Positions 1-13,683 of a DNA stretch of 64,000 nucleotides are shown one piece after another. Both the position numbers and the translations under genes were made by a program. How positions within the stretch are numbered: position 1 is the stretch's first letter; every line of letters starts with the position of its first letter. This stretch comes from Lachancea mirantina. Taxonomy: Eukaryota > Ascomycota > Saccharomycetes > Saccharomycetales > Saccharomycetaceae. The notes below the pieces were generated by a model. The model was not told the origin of the DNA, ran no database searches, and saw nothing but the letters and a program-made list of their open reading frames with translations. Location: positions 868,001 through 932,000 of the forward strand of contig LT598465.1 in NCBI GenBank assembly GCA_900074745.1. Direction: 5' to 3'.

Positions 1-1614
<1,614 letters not shown>

Positions 1615-2904
1615 ATGGGCGATGCTTATGTGGATGGATTAGATCGGATGATCACTTTGTTCCGGGACTACAAACCTGGAATTGTTTCGATTGAAAATGT
1701 GACTCGGCTGTGCCAAACGCTTGGGCTCGAGTCTTTCATAGATGATGTGAACAATGAAACTCACAGACTCTCAACGGCATCTAAGATCATTGTGGTTGAT
1801 ATGGATTTTAGTAAAAGTGACAAGAAGATTAAAGATGTGAAGTTGGTGCTGGCCAGCAATTTTGATAACTTCAATTATTACGAAAATGGTGAGGGCGGAA
1901 ACATCCTGTTCAATTCTCTGAACCAGTACGGGGATCTAGCCGTTTTTCATCACAATCTCAAATTTTTGTCTCTACTCGACACTTACTCGAGCATTGACTT
2001 AGAACACAGCATTTCGAATAGAGGAACCACGTTTGATCTTTTCAAATATTTTACCGAATTAGCGGGCCATCTGGAAGCCTGCTTGAAACAGAACGGTCTG
2101 GGAAATTTTGAAGTCCTGACAAATGTGAATAACGAGTTTGGTATTTATTTTCAGTACGATGGGGCCATTTTAGGCAAAATCGTTTTCGAAGAAGCTCAAG
2201 ATCCGGAACAGCGCCTAAGCGAGTTCAAGTACGAAGATTCTGAATGGGTGAACGTACACTCTCAAAGGCTTACAAGAGGCGTTTGTTTAGCCTTTACGGT
2301 CATTTCCGATGACATTCAGTTTCCATGCGACACAATTCCCACAGAAATAGTCCTAGATGGTGATAGCGGTCGACCGTTCCAGGTTACAAACAATTGTCGC
2401 ACTGTTGAGCTGCATAACGATTTCACTTCTGACCTTACTTCCATCCGAAAATTCGACGTATCCAATGAAAACATGGAGCTTCTATCGCAGCTGTTGCTGT
2501 GGATAGACTGGTGGAAAAAAGTTTTGTGTCCCTTATTCAAACTGCTGCATGGTTCCCAAATCGTGCCACAACCAAGACCATTTGAGAGAAGATCTTCTTC
2601 TACCTCGACATCGAGCTCTCTGCCAAGAAGGTCTAGTATAAGCAAACGTCGGCGGTCTTCGGCTAAGGGTAAAGGGCCATTAGCTGCGGAATCTACAATT
2701 TTAAAAGATGAGGGAATGCAAGAATTTACACTTCATGAAATTTTAGAACAGCCAGTGGTTGAGGATGAACCCGAAGACGTCATAGAGCTTGTCATCAACG
2801 AAGATTATTTGCAATGCGATGGTCTCGGTAGTTGTACTATTGACGAAGACAGAACCTCGTGGAATTCTTTTATAACAAAGTTGGCTTCTAAAATCGGCTC
2901 TTGA
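1615..2904 (+). CDS. MED1: Mediator complex subunit 1
   Basis: Med1 is a middle-module subunit of Mediator, the nuclear complex that bridges gene-specific activators and RNA polymerase II. The 429-residue product matches the yeast family closely at its N-terminus (DYKPGIVSIENVTRLCQTLG, then LSTASKIIVVDMDFSKSD and VKLVLASNFDNFNYYENG) and again near the C-terminus (LKDEGMQEFTLHEILEQP). It is shorter than the S. cerevisiae protein, mainly through a shorter low-complexity C-terminal region. A basic Ser/Arg-rich stretch (about residues 325-350) precedes an acidic tail. The ATG at 1615 gives a start aligned with the family. Its divergence from SPE3 repeats the S. cerevisiae chromosome XVI order. 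Confidence 0.95.
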   Translation: MGDAYVDGLDRMITLFRDYKPGIVSIENVTRLCQTLGLESFIDDVNNETHRLSTASKIIVVDMDFSKSDKKIKDVKLVLASNFDNFNYYENGEGGNILFNSLNQYGDLAVFHHNLKFLSLLDTYSSIDLEHSISNRGTTFDLFKYFTELAGHLEACLKQNGLGNFEVLTNVNNEFGIYFQYDGAILGKIVFEEAQDPEQRLSEFKYEDSEWVNVHSQRLTRGVCLAFTVISDDIQFPCDTIPTEIVLDGDSGRPFQVTNNCRTVELHNDFTSDLTSIRKFDVSNENMELLSQLLLWIDWWKKVLCPLFKLLHGSQIVPQPRPFERRSSSTSTSSSLPRRSSISKRRRSSAKGKGPLAAESTILKDEGMQEFTLHEILEQPVVEDEPEDVIELVINEDYLQCDGLGSCTIDEDRTSWNSFITKLASKIGS

Positions 2905-3319
2905 AACTGACGCTGCGCTCGTTGCGCCTTAATAATTGAACCAATGGGGTTTGGATGCAGTGGCAAATCGAAGGTTTGCTAAACTCACAATAAAACCAGC
3001 GCAGTGCAGGGAGGCATAGAACCATGTGTGTTGAAGAAGGATCAATGCTATCTGAGACCCTGGAAGCAGAACATTAGCATATACCATTTGAATCAAAATA
3101 AAGAATTGGGGAAGGGCGCTAGATATGGAGAAGGACCTACGGTACCCTCACTTTCCCTTCATTTCCCAAACTTTCAGAGAAGTGAACATCAAGAAAAGCC
3201 CAAAGTCTCACGATTTTTTGGGGGTCTATCAGAATTTACCAGACCGGAGCCTTCGATCAGGTGTTCCGTGTTGAGCTCTCGCTTACTCCGGTACACAGTA
3301 AATCAATTCAGACTGACTG

Positions 3320-4156
3320 ATGGCTTCCTTAGATATTTGGTGCTTCGCTGGGCTTCGTTTAGAGTACGGAAAGCAAAACGACTTTGAAATAGTGCCATTA
3401 ATTGGAAAAGGCAACTTCTTCGATATTGAGCCAGTTCCGTAATTGAGGTACTATCTACAAAACTTTTCCTAATAAGAGAACTCTTATTCATGCTACGTGA
3501 ATGAATTTGATTGCTGGTGAAGCCAGCTTTTTCCAAAATTAGGGCTCTAGCATGCGGCAGGACCTAACTTTTCTCAGCAAGCTTTCGTGTGGCTTGTTCC
3601 CTGAACTGCGTCCTCAGCTAAAGGACATTATAGTAAATGGCAGTCCCAAATCCTAACCCGACCGAGATGAAACAATTGATAAGAGCGCTTACTAGAGAAA
3701 CAGCCCTTCGTGTGCTTAGATGTCGCATTGCTGGCAGAACGCGTGCGGTTGGGAAGGACACATCTATGCCCGATGGTATCATTTTGATTGAAAATAAAGG
3801 TTTGAGTTCAATAGGTTTGATCCGCAGAAATCTTCGCGACCAAAATAGCCGCCGCGATGAAAGCGGTGCTTGCAGAGAAACGTAAGGAAATTAGCATTCC
3901 AGAGTTGTGGGACTGCACCTGTAATGCGGCACAAAGTCCGCTAAATGCATGGGGACTGAACTGCGGGCTAGCAGTAATGGTAAGACCTTTTCCAAATAGT
4001 GCCAGAAATTATGAAATACCGAAGATTGACCGGCCAGCTACGGTACAGGCATGGGCAGATAAAGTATTGGTCGAAAGGAGTTTCGAGGCGGAAGAGGGTA
4101 TTTTGCCCTTGACACAACAAATGAGAACACTGCTAGAAATACAACCCTTACAATAG
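3320..4156 (+). pseudogene. Possible gene relic, family unknown
   Basis: Several stretches read like protein but lie in different frames separated by stops: MASLDIWCFAGLRLEYGKQN at about 3320, GRTRAVGKDTSMPDGIILIE at about 3730, and RPATVQAWADKVLVERSFEA followed by EEGILPLTQQMRTLLEIQPL near the end. No frame is long enough for a gene and I could not name a family. The middle piece slightly recalls the region after the K helix of a cytochrome P450, but no heme-binding motif follows. It could equally be chance open sequence. Confidence 0.25.
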
Positions 4157-4696
4157 AAAGAAGGTGCGTGTACGGCGTAGATTGAAAAGAACAAGACCTG
4201 CAACACCTGCAAATGCATCTGCCTCCTGACCCGTACCAAATTCGATCGATCAGATGTCGTCAAGGGCCGCATAGGTGGCATTCTGTAAAAGCCACATACT
4301 TCATGGCTGTATTAACAATTGCCAAAATTCAAATATCCCAAGGCCACCATGCAAACTCGCATAGAAGTGAAAAAATGGCTCAAACAACTTAACAATCAGG
4401 TGCAGCCTCTTGGAAAGCACGACAAAAATGGAAGGAAGCCTGGTTGTGATTGACAGTCGGTGTTACCCCAAAGGTCACGAGAGTTCCTTACCCTCGAGCA
4501 TTCGCGTTGCGTCGCGTCGGTGCCTCTGCCAGTGCTTGTATAGCCGTATAGAAAAGGTATGTACATTGATATAGCGTGCCAGTCTCAATGAGTTATTCAG
4601 CGACGAAAGGAAGACGCTCGAAGAGTTTCCTTGGCCCTCTTTATATACAGCTCTCGGCGGCTCTTTTTATGTACACAAAAACGCAACCCCAGCTTG

Positions 4697-5219
4697 CCCC
4701 CTTGTTTTTTACCCCCTATTTTTTGTTGAGCCTGCAGATTTCTATCCCCAATCTTACCTTTGGCCCTGTATACGTCTTTGCGCTGTGAGCCATCTCGAAC
4801 TCAACACGCGAGGGGGCGGAACGCGTTCGTGCCCACAGACATATTAAATGCCGAGGGTCCAGAACGAAACAATGGGGCATTGTACATCCGCACACCCTCG
4901 GACCAAGTAACATCCTAACACCAGGCTTGGTCCTGGGTGCTTTAATACGACACATATATCCCATACCGCTGTGCCCTTGTGCGTGTTTCCCCGGAATTAA
5001 AAAAAGTCACCAGCTTATACAAGATGCAAAAAGCCCCGGGCGCTCAACTTACTGCGGCGCCCCCTGAGTCCTCAAAAGGCTCTCTCCAAATGGTCGTTCG
5101 ATCAGATTTGCCAGACCAACAACAACCAGGTCATTTCTAGTTGGAGATAGGTTAGGTAGAATTCTCCGGGCATGCCCCTTATGGATCTCGTACATAGCAG
5201 TCCTTTAACTGTATATAAG
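4697..5219 (+). promoter_or_regulatory. RGI1 promoter: STRE-like pentamers and TATA box
   Basis: CCCCT or its complement occurs at 4698-4702, 4713-4717, 4811-4815, 5061-5065 and 5175-5179, and TATATAAG lies at 5212-5219, about 140 bases before the RGI1 ATG. CCCCT is the stress response element bound by Msn2/Msn4. T-rich tracts beside the C runs at 4697-4725 also fit Mig1-type glucose repression. RGI1 is known in S. cerevisiae as a respiratory and stress-induced gene, so the sites make sense. Binding is inferred from the motifs only. Confidence 0.55.
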
Positions 5220-5361
5220 CAGCGCCAAATGCAGTTGTTCTATACGCACCATTCCGGTCTTGAAGTGCCGTGATCCAGTATTTTAATTCGTATCACTTAT
5301 TCTTCTACTGTCCGAGACAGTGATAGTAGTAAACCATTGCCCTTGCTAAAACTTATCGAAA

Positions 5362-5886
5362 ATGACCAAGAAAGACAAGAAAGACAAAAAGACTCCAAAA
5401 GTGACTACCGTAGTCAACAAGGAGGGCGAGACCATTAAGGTGTTTGAAGACTTGGACTCTTTTGAACTTTTCCTCAGAAATGAGACTGAGGACGAAGAGT
5501 TTGACCATGTGAGATGCCATCTCAAGTACTATCCGCCTTTCGTACTACATGAGTCGCACGAGGACCCTGACAAGATCAAGGACACTGCGAACTCCCACAG
5601 CAGAAAATTCGTGAGACATCTGCACCAGCACGTCGAAAAACGGCTTCTCAAGGATATCCGCGAGAAAACGCAGTTTTCTGAGCTCAACTTCAAAGACAAG
5701 TCCAAAGAGAAGACCACGGAACATATCGTGTGGAAGTACAACGACCACACCAAGCTAAACGGCAAGGAATTCGACGTGCACGTGATCGTTGAATGCCACG
5801 GTGACAGCGCCTATGTCGATGTCGACTATTTGACGGAACCAACTACCGCGCGTGCGTCGTCGGTTCCTGCTGTTGCCGCGGTTTAG
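5362..5886 (+). CDS. RGI1: Respiratory growth induced protein Rgi1/Rgi2
   Basis: Small cytosolic protein of unclear biochemistry that supports energy metabolism under respiratory conditions. The 174-residue product begins MTKKDKKDKKTPKVTTVVNK and carries the family blocks ETEDEEFDHVRCHLKYYPPF, VLHESHEDPDKI and ANSHSRKFVRHLHQHVEKRL. It is a little longer than the S. cerevisiae protein because of an alanine/valine-rich C-terminal tail. S. cerevisiae has two copies, RGI1 (YER067W) beside MOT2 and RGI2 (YIL057C) on chromosome IX; here one gene precedes MOT2, so it is the unduplicated counterpart. Confidence 0.95.
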   Translation: MTKKDKKDKKTPKVTTVVNKEGETIKVFEDLDSFELFLRNETEDEEFDHVRCHLKYYPPFVLHESHEDPDKIKDTANSHSRKFVRHLHQHVEKRLLKDIREKTQFSELNFKDKSKEKTTEHIVWKYNDHTKLNGKEFDVHVIVECHGDSAYVDVDYLTEPTTARASSVPAVAAV

Positions 5887-6690
5887 CCTTGCAGAACAGT
5901 CATGTTGCGTAGCGGGCGTCGTCGAGAGATTTTTTAACGTGGAAATGTAAGTAACGTGTTTATGAGATATGAAAGTTCTTAATGATTTGTATGGGGTGGG
6001 AGCGGAACGTTTCAGAAAGAGTTTAACGCTTCTCAGCTGAATTTTTGAGTGGCGTGGGTCGAAGGTGTCTTTTTTTAATAGTTGTATGATGAATGTCACC
6101 TGGCATTTCAAACTATTTAAATTACTGACTCCTAAGTGTGCTTTCAAGGTTTCCAAGAGCTGAGAGCGTGATGGATTTATTGACAAGACTCGCAAGTCAC
6201 GTCTTTACTTCCCCAGATCTTGACTCAACTGCTTGAGCAAACTACGTTTTAATTTTCGGAGTGTATCTCAACTGATTTGGTTTTTCACATGGTGTACTAT
6301 GAAAGACAGATTCTATGTAAGGCAGTGACAACAGAGGTCGCAAGCAAGACATTACGGCGTCTCCCTTAAAATAAGGCTTATCTTTCATCCCTGCTGTACG
6401 CCGACGCCGAGGATAAAGCTTTCCAAATTATGTAAATTTTGGTTGAAACAATTCGACAGCAAAACGCCGGCTTAACATAAATCTTCAGTCGAGCCACGTC
6501 GTTCTTCCGATTTGACGATGTTTGACGATATTTGACGATATTTGACGATGTTTGACGATATTTGACGATGTTTGACGATATTTGACGATGTTTGACGAAC
6601 TTCTGGGAAATAACTAGAAAAAAAAATATGAACTTCATAAGAGCTTACTGCTTTAGCTTTGAATGAAACCAAGCACACAAACACTCACAA
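5887..6690. other. Intergenic region RGI1-MOT2
   Basis: Tandem-gene spacer of about 0.8 kb holding the RGI1 terminator and MOT2 promoter. Its one striking content is the phased ten-base repeat array at 6511-6600. Open frames on the reverse strand here are a by-product of that repeat or of AT-rich sequence. Nothing else was recognised. Confidence 0.6.
6511..6600. repeat. Nine-copy 10-bp direct repeat upstream of MOT2
   Basis: The unit TTTGACGATR is repeated nine times head to tail in strict ten-base register; the last copy differs in its final bases. The array ends about 90 bases before the MOT2 ATG, so it lies in the core promoter or the 5' leader. Each unit carries TGACG, the half-site recognised by ATF/CREB-type bZIP factors. 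A ten-base period places all copies on nearly the same face of the helix. It may be a functional site array or a minisatellite. Confidence 0.9.
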
Positions 6691-8190
6691 ATGAACGCCA
6701 ATATGCAAGCTATCCAAGCGGCTCTCGCTAACTATGATACATCTTTTCTTTCAGAAGATGAGGAGGATTTCTGTCCTCTCTGCATCGAGCCAATGGACAT
6801 AACGGATAAAAACTTCAAACCTTGTCCGTGCGGATATCAAATCTGTCAGTTTTGCTACAACAACATAAGGCAAAATCCGGAACTCAACGGTAGATGCCCT
6901 GCGTGTCGCCGAAAGTACGATGACGAAAGCGTGGAGTACGTTGTTTTGTCGACCGAAGAGCTCAAAATGGAGCAGGCAAAGCACGCGAGGAAAGAGCGAG
7001 AAAGGAAGTTAAGAGACAAAGAGCGCAAAGAAAATGAATATGCGAATCGCAAACACTTGGCTGGTATGCGCGTGATCCAGAAAAATCTTGTCTATGTGGT
7101 AGGTTTGAATCCTGCCGTTCCCTACGAGGAAGTGTCCAGCCTTTTAAGGTCCGACAAATACTTTGGGCAGTATGGCAAGATAAACAAGATCGTCATAAAT
7201 CGCAAAACTGGGCATGGCGACCCCCATCATAGTCATCACCACCACACCGGGTATGGCATTTATGTGACCTTCGCTCGCAAGGAGGACGCTGCGAGGTGTA
7301 TAGCTGCTGTGGACGGTACTTATATGGAGGGCCGGTTGGTCAAGGCCGCATACGGTACTACTAAGTACTGTTCGTCGTATTTGAGGGGACAGAGTTGCCC
7401 AAATCCCAATTGCATGTTCCTACACGAGCCTGGGGAAGAGGCGGACTCATTTAATAGGAAGGAGCTGAGTACCAAACAGCACGATCAAGTTCCTGTTTTG
7501 AAACAAACTGTAAATGGGGGGGCAGTTGGATCCCAAAAATCCGTACCGCCCAGCGGCTCCGCTGCACCTTCTGCAACTGCATCCCCGGCACTAAGTAAAG
7601 TTCATTTGAACCAGAATGATGATGTTCCCTCCTCGTCATCTACTTCAGCTGCACACACACCCGTTTTGACGCCAGCACCTGCTCCATCTGGATCAAATCC
7701 ATGGGGGGTTAATCCTATCATGACATCTGCATTGGCCTCTAATGTCGCAAAGAACGGTAGTTCACCAGCGTTTCCTACGCTGGGGGAAGCGGCTCTTGCT
7801 CAATCGATTGCAGCTTCTTCTACAGCTACTGTGAACCAAGGCACTACGAGTCAACACAAAAACAAGAAGAATTCCGACCGCACATATGTGGATCCTTTTG
7901 ACCCGTTGTCTAGCGCAATCAGATTCATTGACAGCACGATCAAAGCGCTATCTGAGTATCGTAATACCGGAATTAAACTTCGAAGCAATGCTCTTAATGG
8001 TGGTCTCTCTCAAAGTTATCCATCTCTTTTCACTTTTCCCGAGATTGAGGAAGCGGAGGAGAGTGATGGTACTTTGGCTCGTAAGCTGATCGAAATATTG
8101 GCCATAAAGCCAGTTGATTATGGTGCATCATTGTTGCCATATCTGCAAAATCCTTCCCAAATCAATCCTAGATTATTGCAGCAACTGCAA

Positions 8191-8225
<35 letters not shown>

Positions 8226-8235
8226 ACAACAACAA

Positions 8236-8266
<31 letters not shown>

Positions 8267-8619
8267 AAATGCAGCTACAGCTACAGCAGCAGCAGCAGCA
8301 GCAGATACTTTTGGCCAGACAACAGCAACAGCAGGAGCAGCAGCAGCAGCAACAACAGCTCCTTCAGCAACAACCACAACAGCAATACGTGCAGAGAAAT
8401 CAGTCTCAACAACCGACTTCTTCGTCCATTAGTGCCCAAATTATAAACGACCAATTGCAACAACAGCAACATAAAGCCGTCAACACGCCTCCTCCACCAG
8501 GCATTTTTACACCAATGAACACTGCGACTAAGGCCCATCGTCCCGCTGGTTCTGGCAGCAATTCATCTGACCTTTTGAATCAGCTTATCAATGGCAAGAA
8601 AATCGCCACGGGAAACTAG
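6691..8619 (+). CDS. MOT2: CCR4-NOT E3 ubiquitin ligase Not4/Mot2
   Basis: Not4 is the RING E3 ligase of the CCR4-NOT complex, acting in transcription, mRNA decay and quality control of stalled ribosomes. The 642-residue protein has a C4C4-type RING at about residues 28-78 (CPLCIEPMDITDKNFKPCPC, then CPACRRKYDD), an RRM at about 132-225, and a CCCH zinc finger at about 226-248 (YCSSYLRGQSCPNPNCMFLH). The conserved tail SSDLLNQLINGKK closes the protein. A run of 27 uninterrupted glutamines (8188-8268) and a further Q-rich stretch follow the conserved helix region; I recall no such tract in the S. cerevisiae protein. The order RGI1-MOT2-ARG5,6 matches chromosome V, with SNP1 interleaved from chromosome IX. 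Confidence 0.97.
8188..8268 (+). repeat. CAG/CAA tract encoding 27 glutamines in MOT2
   Basis: Mixed CAG and CAA codons encode Q500-Q526 without interruption, flanked by shorter glutamine-rich runs up to about 8400. The mixture of the two codons should make the tract more stable than pure CAG. Reverse-strand open frames here, such as an alanine-rich one, are shadows of the tract. Confidence 0.97.
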
Positions 8620-8960
8620 ACTGTCGCGTCAAGGTCAAGATCAAATCATTCTTGATGACAACTGCTTAAGTCACATTTTTCGTTGATGTCTTCCGTGCAC
8701 TCTCGAGTATGTACCTATTCCGATATTTGCATTTGAAGAGAGGCGATGTCTACTATGGAACAGAAAACTAGCAACTGCTGCACATTGAGATGTTGGCTCG
8801 GTTGGTCTGTCTTTTGGTGGTGGTCTCTTCATTCAAAGCAACGTTAATAACCTGTTTATAAAAAAGCTAACTACTGATTGTACAGTCACCTCAAGAAAAA
8901 CTGCTGAGATACGAAAGGCAAATTCAAATCTTCTCTAAAGACTTCACAACTTATCAACGG

Positions 8961-9991
8961 ATGGTATGCACTGATTATGTTGCGACTAAGCGAGACTTTA
9001 AATATCTTGATACTAACTTTTGCCAATCGGAAAGCCTCTCTTTGAAGCTCAACCCATTGCTAGCAGATTATTCAGACCGGGTCCGCCTTTGCGTTATAAA
9101 AGGCCCGTCGACTATGCACCAGAAGAGCGAAAAACACACTCGAGCATAACCGGACTGTCACCATTTCTGAGTGTTTTAAAAGACTATGTGTCTTCTTTTC
9201 CAGAGGGATCGCGGCAAAAGCATTTAGAAACTTACGAACTGGCCAGACACGAGAAAGAAAGGGAATTGAAGGAGTTACAAGAGAAGGAATCAGTTTGGCG
9301 TCCAGAAGAAGATGTCAATGTTAAAGACAGAGATCCGTTCAAAACCATTTTTGTCGGACGACTGCCGTTTAGGATATCCGAGATGGAACTGCAGAAGGAA
9401 TTTGTCAAATTCGGCGAAATCGATCAAGTTCGCGTTGTGAGGAGTAAAATAACCACCACAAGCCGAGGCTATGGATTCGTTACATATGTAGAAGAATCTG
9501 CCGCCAGAAAAGCCGTCCGAGAAATTGGGGTTCACCGTGGGATTAACATCGATGATAGACCCGTTATCGTCGACATCGAGCGCGGAAGGACCGTCAAATA
9601 CTTCAAGCCACGACGTCTCGGAGGCGGCCTTGGGGGAAGAGGCTATATGAAGCGAAGCAAAATGTCAAGATTCGTCCCTGACGAATCGAGGCCCAAACGG
9701 CCCTCGCCTGCACATAACGTTCCAAAAAGTTCAGCGTTTCCTGCTGCTACCACGGCTGCTACAAAGGATGTCAATGTTGCCGCGCCACCCTTCCCAATGT
9801 CAACCAGAAGTAGATATTCCGGCCACCAAACTCTACAGAGATCTACAAATGTACCGTCAGAAACACCTCATACCAGGAGAACGTCATCCATGGCAGGCCC
9901 AACGGCACGGAGGACCCAATACAGGTCACGCTACAGCAGAGCCAAAGCCAGTGATCAATTATCGGAAGCTCAGGACAAGCCAGACTACTAA
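8961..9991 (+). CDS. SNP1: U1 snRNP 70K protein, spliced (join 8961-8963, 9035-9991)
   Basis: Snp1 is the U1-70K homologue that binds stem-loop I of U1 snRNA and helps recognise 5' splice sites. The main exon encodes SRLFRPGPPLRYKRPVDYAP, an RRM at about residues 105-180 (TIFVGRLPF and RGYGFVTY), then VDIERGRTVKYFKPRRLGGG, diagnostic of U1-70K, and a basic Ser/Arg tail. The frame has no upstream ATG: it is closed by TAA inside a perfect TACTAAC (9011-9017), so an intron must supply the start. The preferred model is ATG at 8961-8963, donor GTATGC at 8964, acceptor AAG ending at 9034 (71-base intron, 319 residues), with TATAAAAA near 8857 upstream. The alternative exon 8686-8706 (MSSVHSR) with a perfect GTATGT at 8707 would start only 66 bases after MOT2. 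I know of no intron in S. cerevisiae SNP1. Confidence 0.85.
9011..9017 (+). promoter_or_regulatory. Intron branch site TACTAAC (SNP1)
   Basis: A perfect yeast branch-point heptamer 18 bases before the only nearby AG that keeps the U1-70K frame (ending at 9034). This site, together with the in-frame stop it creates, is the main evidence for an SNP1 intron. Confidence 0.85.
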
Positions 9992-10150
9992 TCCTTCTAG
10001 ATCATCTTACGATGGCACGTGATTCAAGATAACCGTTATTGATGTATTTCGTCCAAATTAATCAGGCCTCATGTTTTCCCTGCTCGGCGAAAATTTTTCA
10101 GAGAGGCTCTTTCCAATACGGCTCTATTTGATGAGTCTTAGCGTGACTAT

Positions 10151-10184
10151 TGACTCCTTAAGGGCAGTTAACAGAGTATAAAAA
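10151..10184 (+). promoter_or_regulatory. ARG5,6 promoter: Gcn4 site and TATA box
   Basis: TGACTC at 10151-10156 is the Gcn4 core site and TATAAAAA lies at 10177-10184, about 70 bases before the ARG5,6 ATG. Amino-acid starvation control by Gcn4 is known for this gene in S. cerevisiae. The assignment rests on motif and position. Confidence 0.6.
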
Positions 10185-10232
10185 AAGCCTTTTCGTTAGT
10201 CCGAGAGTTCGCTGTGCCTTGCCATTAGGTAA

Positions 10233-12818
<2,586 letters not shown>

Positions 12819-12993
12819 GAGCCTCAAATAACCGTTAAATAATGTATAATAAAGCGTTTCCGTTATACTCTAACTGGTCATTTTCACTAGAAGTTGACCA
12901 AACCACGTGTAAGGTCGAGTTGAAAAATAAAGCATAGGGGAAGTATCAAATTCAATAGAATCCTATTGATCAAACCACACAAATAACTGCGCC

Positions 12994-13455
12994 ATGGAAG
13001 ACTGGAGGAGGATTGACATCGATGCCTTTGACCCTGATAGTGGGAGACTCACTTTAGAGGATATGAGACCTCCATATGGCTCACATGTGTCACTACAAGA
13101 ACTGCAGCCAAAAATCTCGCAATTGAGATCTGCTGCGGCCAGCGGTGACTTTAAGACAGCTGTTCAAATTGCCATGTCAGATCCTCCATATAGTGCCGAT
13201 GACGCGACGAAATTTCAGTACCTTTTGGCTGTTCTCGAGGTTTTAACCCAAGTCAGACAACACGACATTTCGACCATTTTAGGACAACTGTCGTTGGAGC
13301 AGCAGGACGTTCTGGTCAAGTATCTTTACAAATGCATGAGCATTCCTGAAGGCCAAAAGCAAGGCGGAATCCTCCTCTCGTGGTTTGAGAAGCTGACTCA
13401 GGAATTTGGAGTAGGCCCGATTGTTCGTTACTTATCGGATAAGAATACAGTATAA
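12994..13455 (+). CDS. ARC15: Arp2/3 complex subunit ARPC5
   Basis: Arc15 is the p16/ARPC5 subunit of the Arp2/3 complex, which nucleates branched actin at cortical patches. The 153-residue product opens with MEDWRRIDIDAFDPDSGRLT and contains VSLQELQPKISQLRSAAASG and QQDVLVKYLYKCMSIPEGQK, as in the yeast family, with matching length. The gene lies in tandem between ARG5,6 and YRB2. The SNP1-ARC15-YRB2 order follows S. cerevisiae chromosome IX with ARG5,6 interleaved from chromosome V. Confidence 0.96.
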   Translation: MEDWRRIDIDAFDPDSGRLTLEDMRPPYGSHVSLQELQPKISQLRSAAASGDFKTAVQIAMSDPPYSADDATKFQYLLAVLEVLTQVRQHDISTILGQLSLEQQDVLVKYLYKCMSIPEGQKQGGILLSWFEKLTQEFGVGPIVRYLSDKNTV

Positions 13456-13683
13456 AAACGCTGAGTGACAGGTGAATTCAGAGTCGTGATATTTACGGGA
13501 AATAGAAACCAAAACGTAAGGTGTAGTTAGAGCCTGTAACAGTCGACGTTTAACACCTTTTAGTCCTTTAACAGCTTGCCCGTCTTGAGTGATGGTGATC
13601 TCAATTTAACAGGCTCAAAGAAGGCTCTTATTCTTCAAGCCCTTGGCTGAAAAGATCAAGACCTGCTACACCAGAACCTAGGG

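Larger units (their letters stand above)
2905..5361. other. Gene-free synteny junction and RGI1 upstream region
   Basis: This 2.46 kb spacer joins a chromosome XVI-type block (SPE3-MED1) to the chromosome V/IX-type block (RGI1 onward), so it spans a rearrangement breakpoint relative to S. cerevisiae. The left half (about 3320-4156) has short protein-like stretches in different frames and may be a dead gene. The right half (about 4500-5361) is GC-richer, holds several CCCCT / AGGGG pentamers and a TATA box, and looks like a large stress-responsive promoter for RGI1. Confidence 0.5.

Noticed and set aside
5755-6195. Reverse-strand open frame of 146 codons overlapping the RGI1 3' end
   Set aside because: Low-complexity, overlaps a well-supported gene and resembles no family.
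6378-6684. Two reverse-strand open frames with repeating SSNIVK(Y/H)RQ peptides upstream of MOT2
   Set aside because: The peptide periodicity is just the ten-base DNA repeat read in frame; there is no ATG-led family match.
8168-8377. Alanine/valine-rich reverse-strand open frame inside MOT2
   Set aside because: It is the complement of the CAG/CAA tract and a shadow of the glutamine run.
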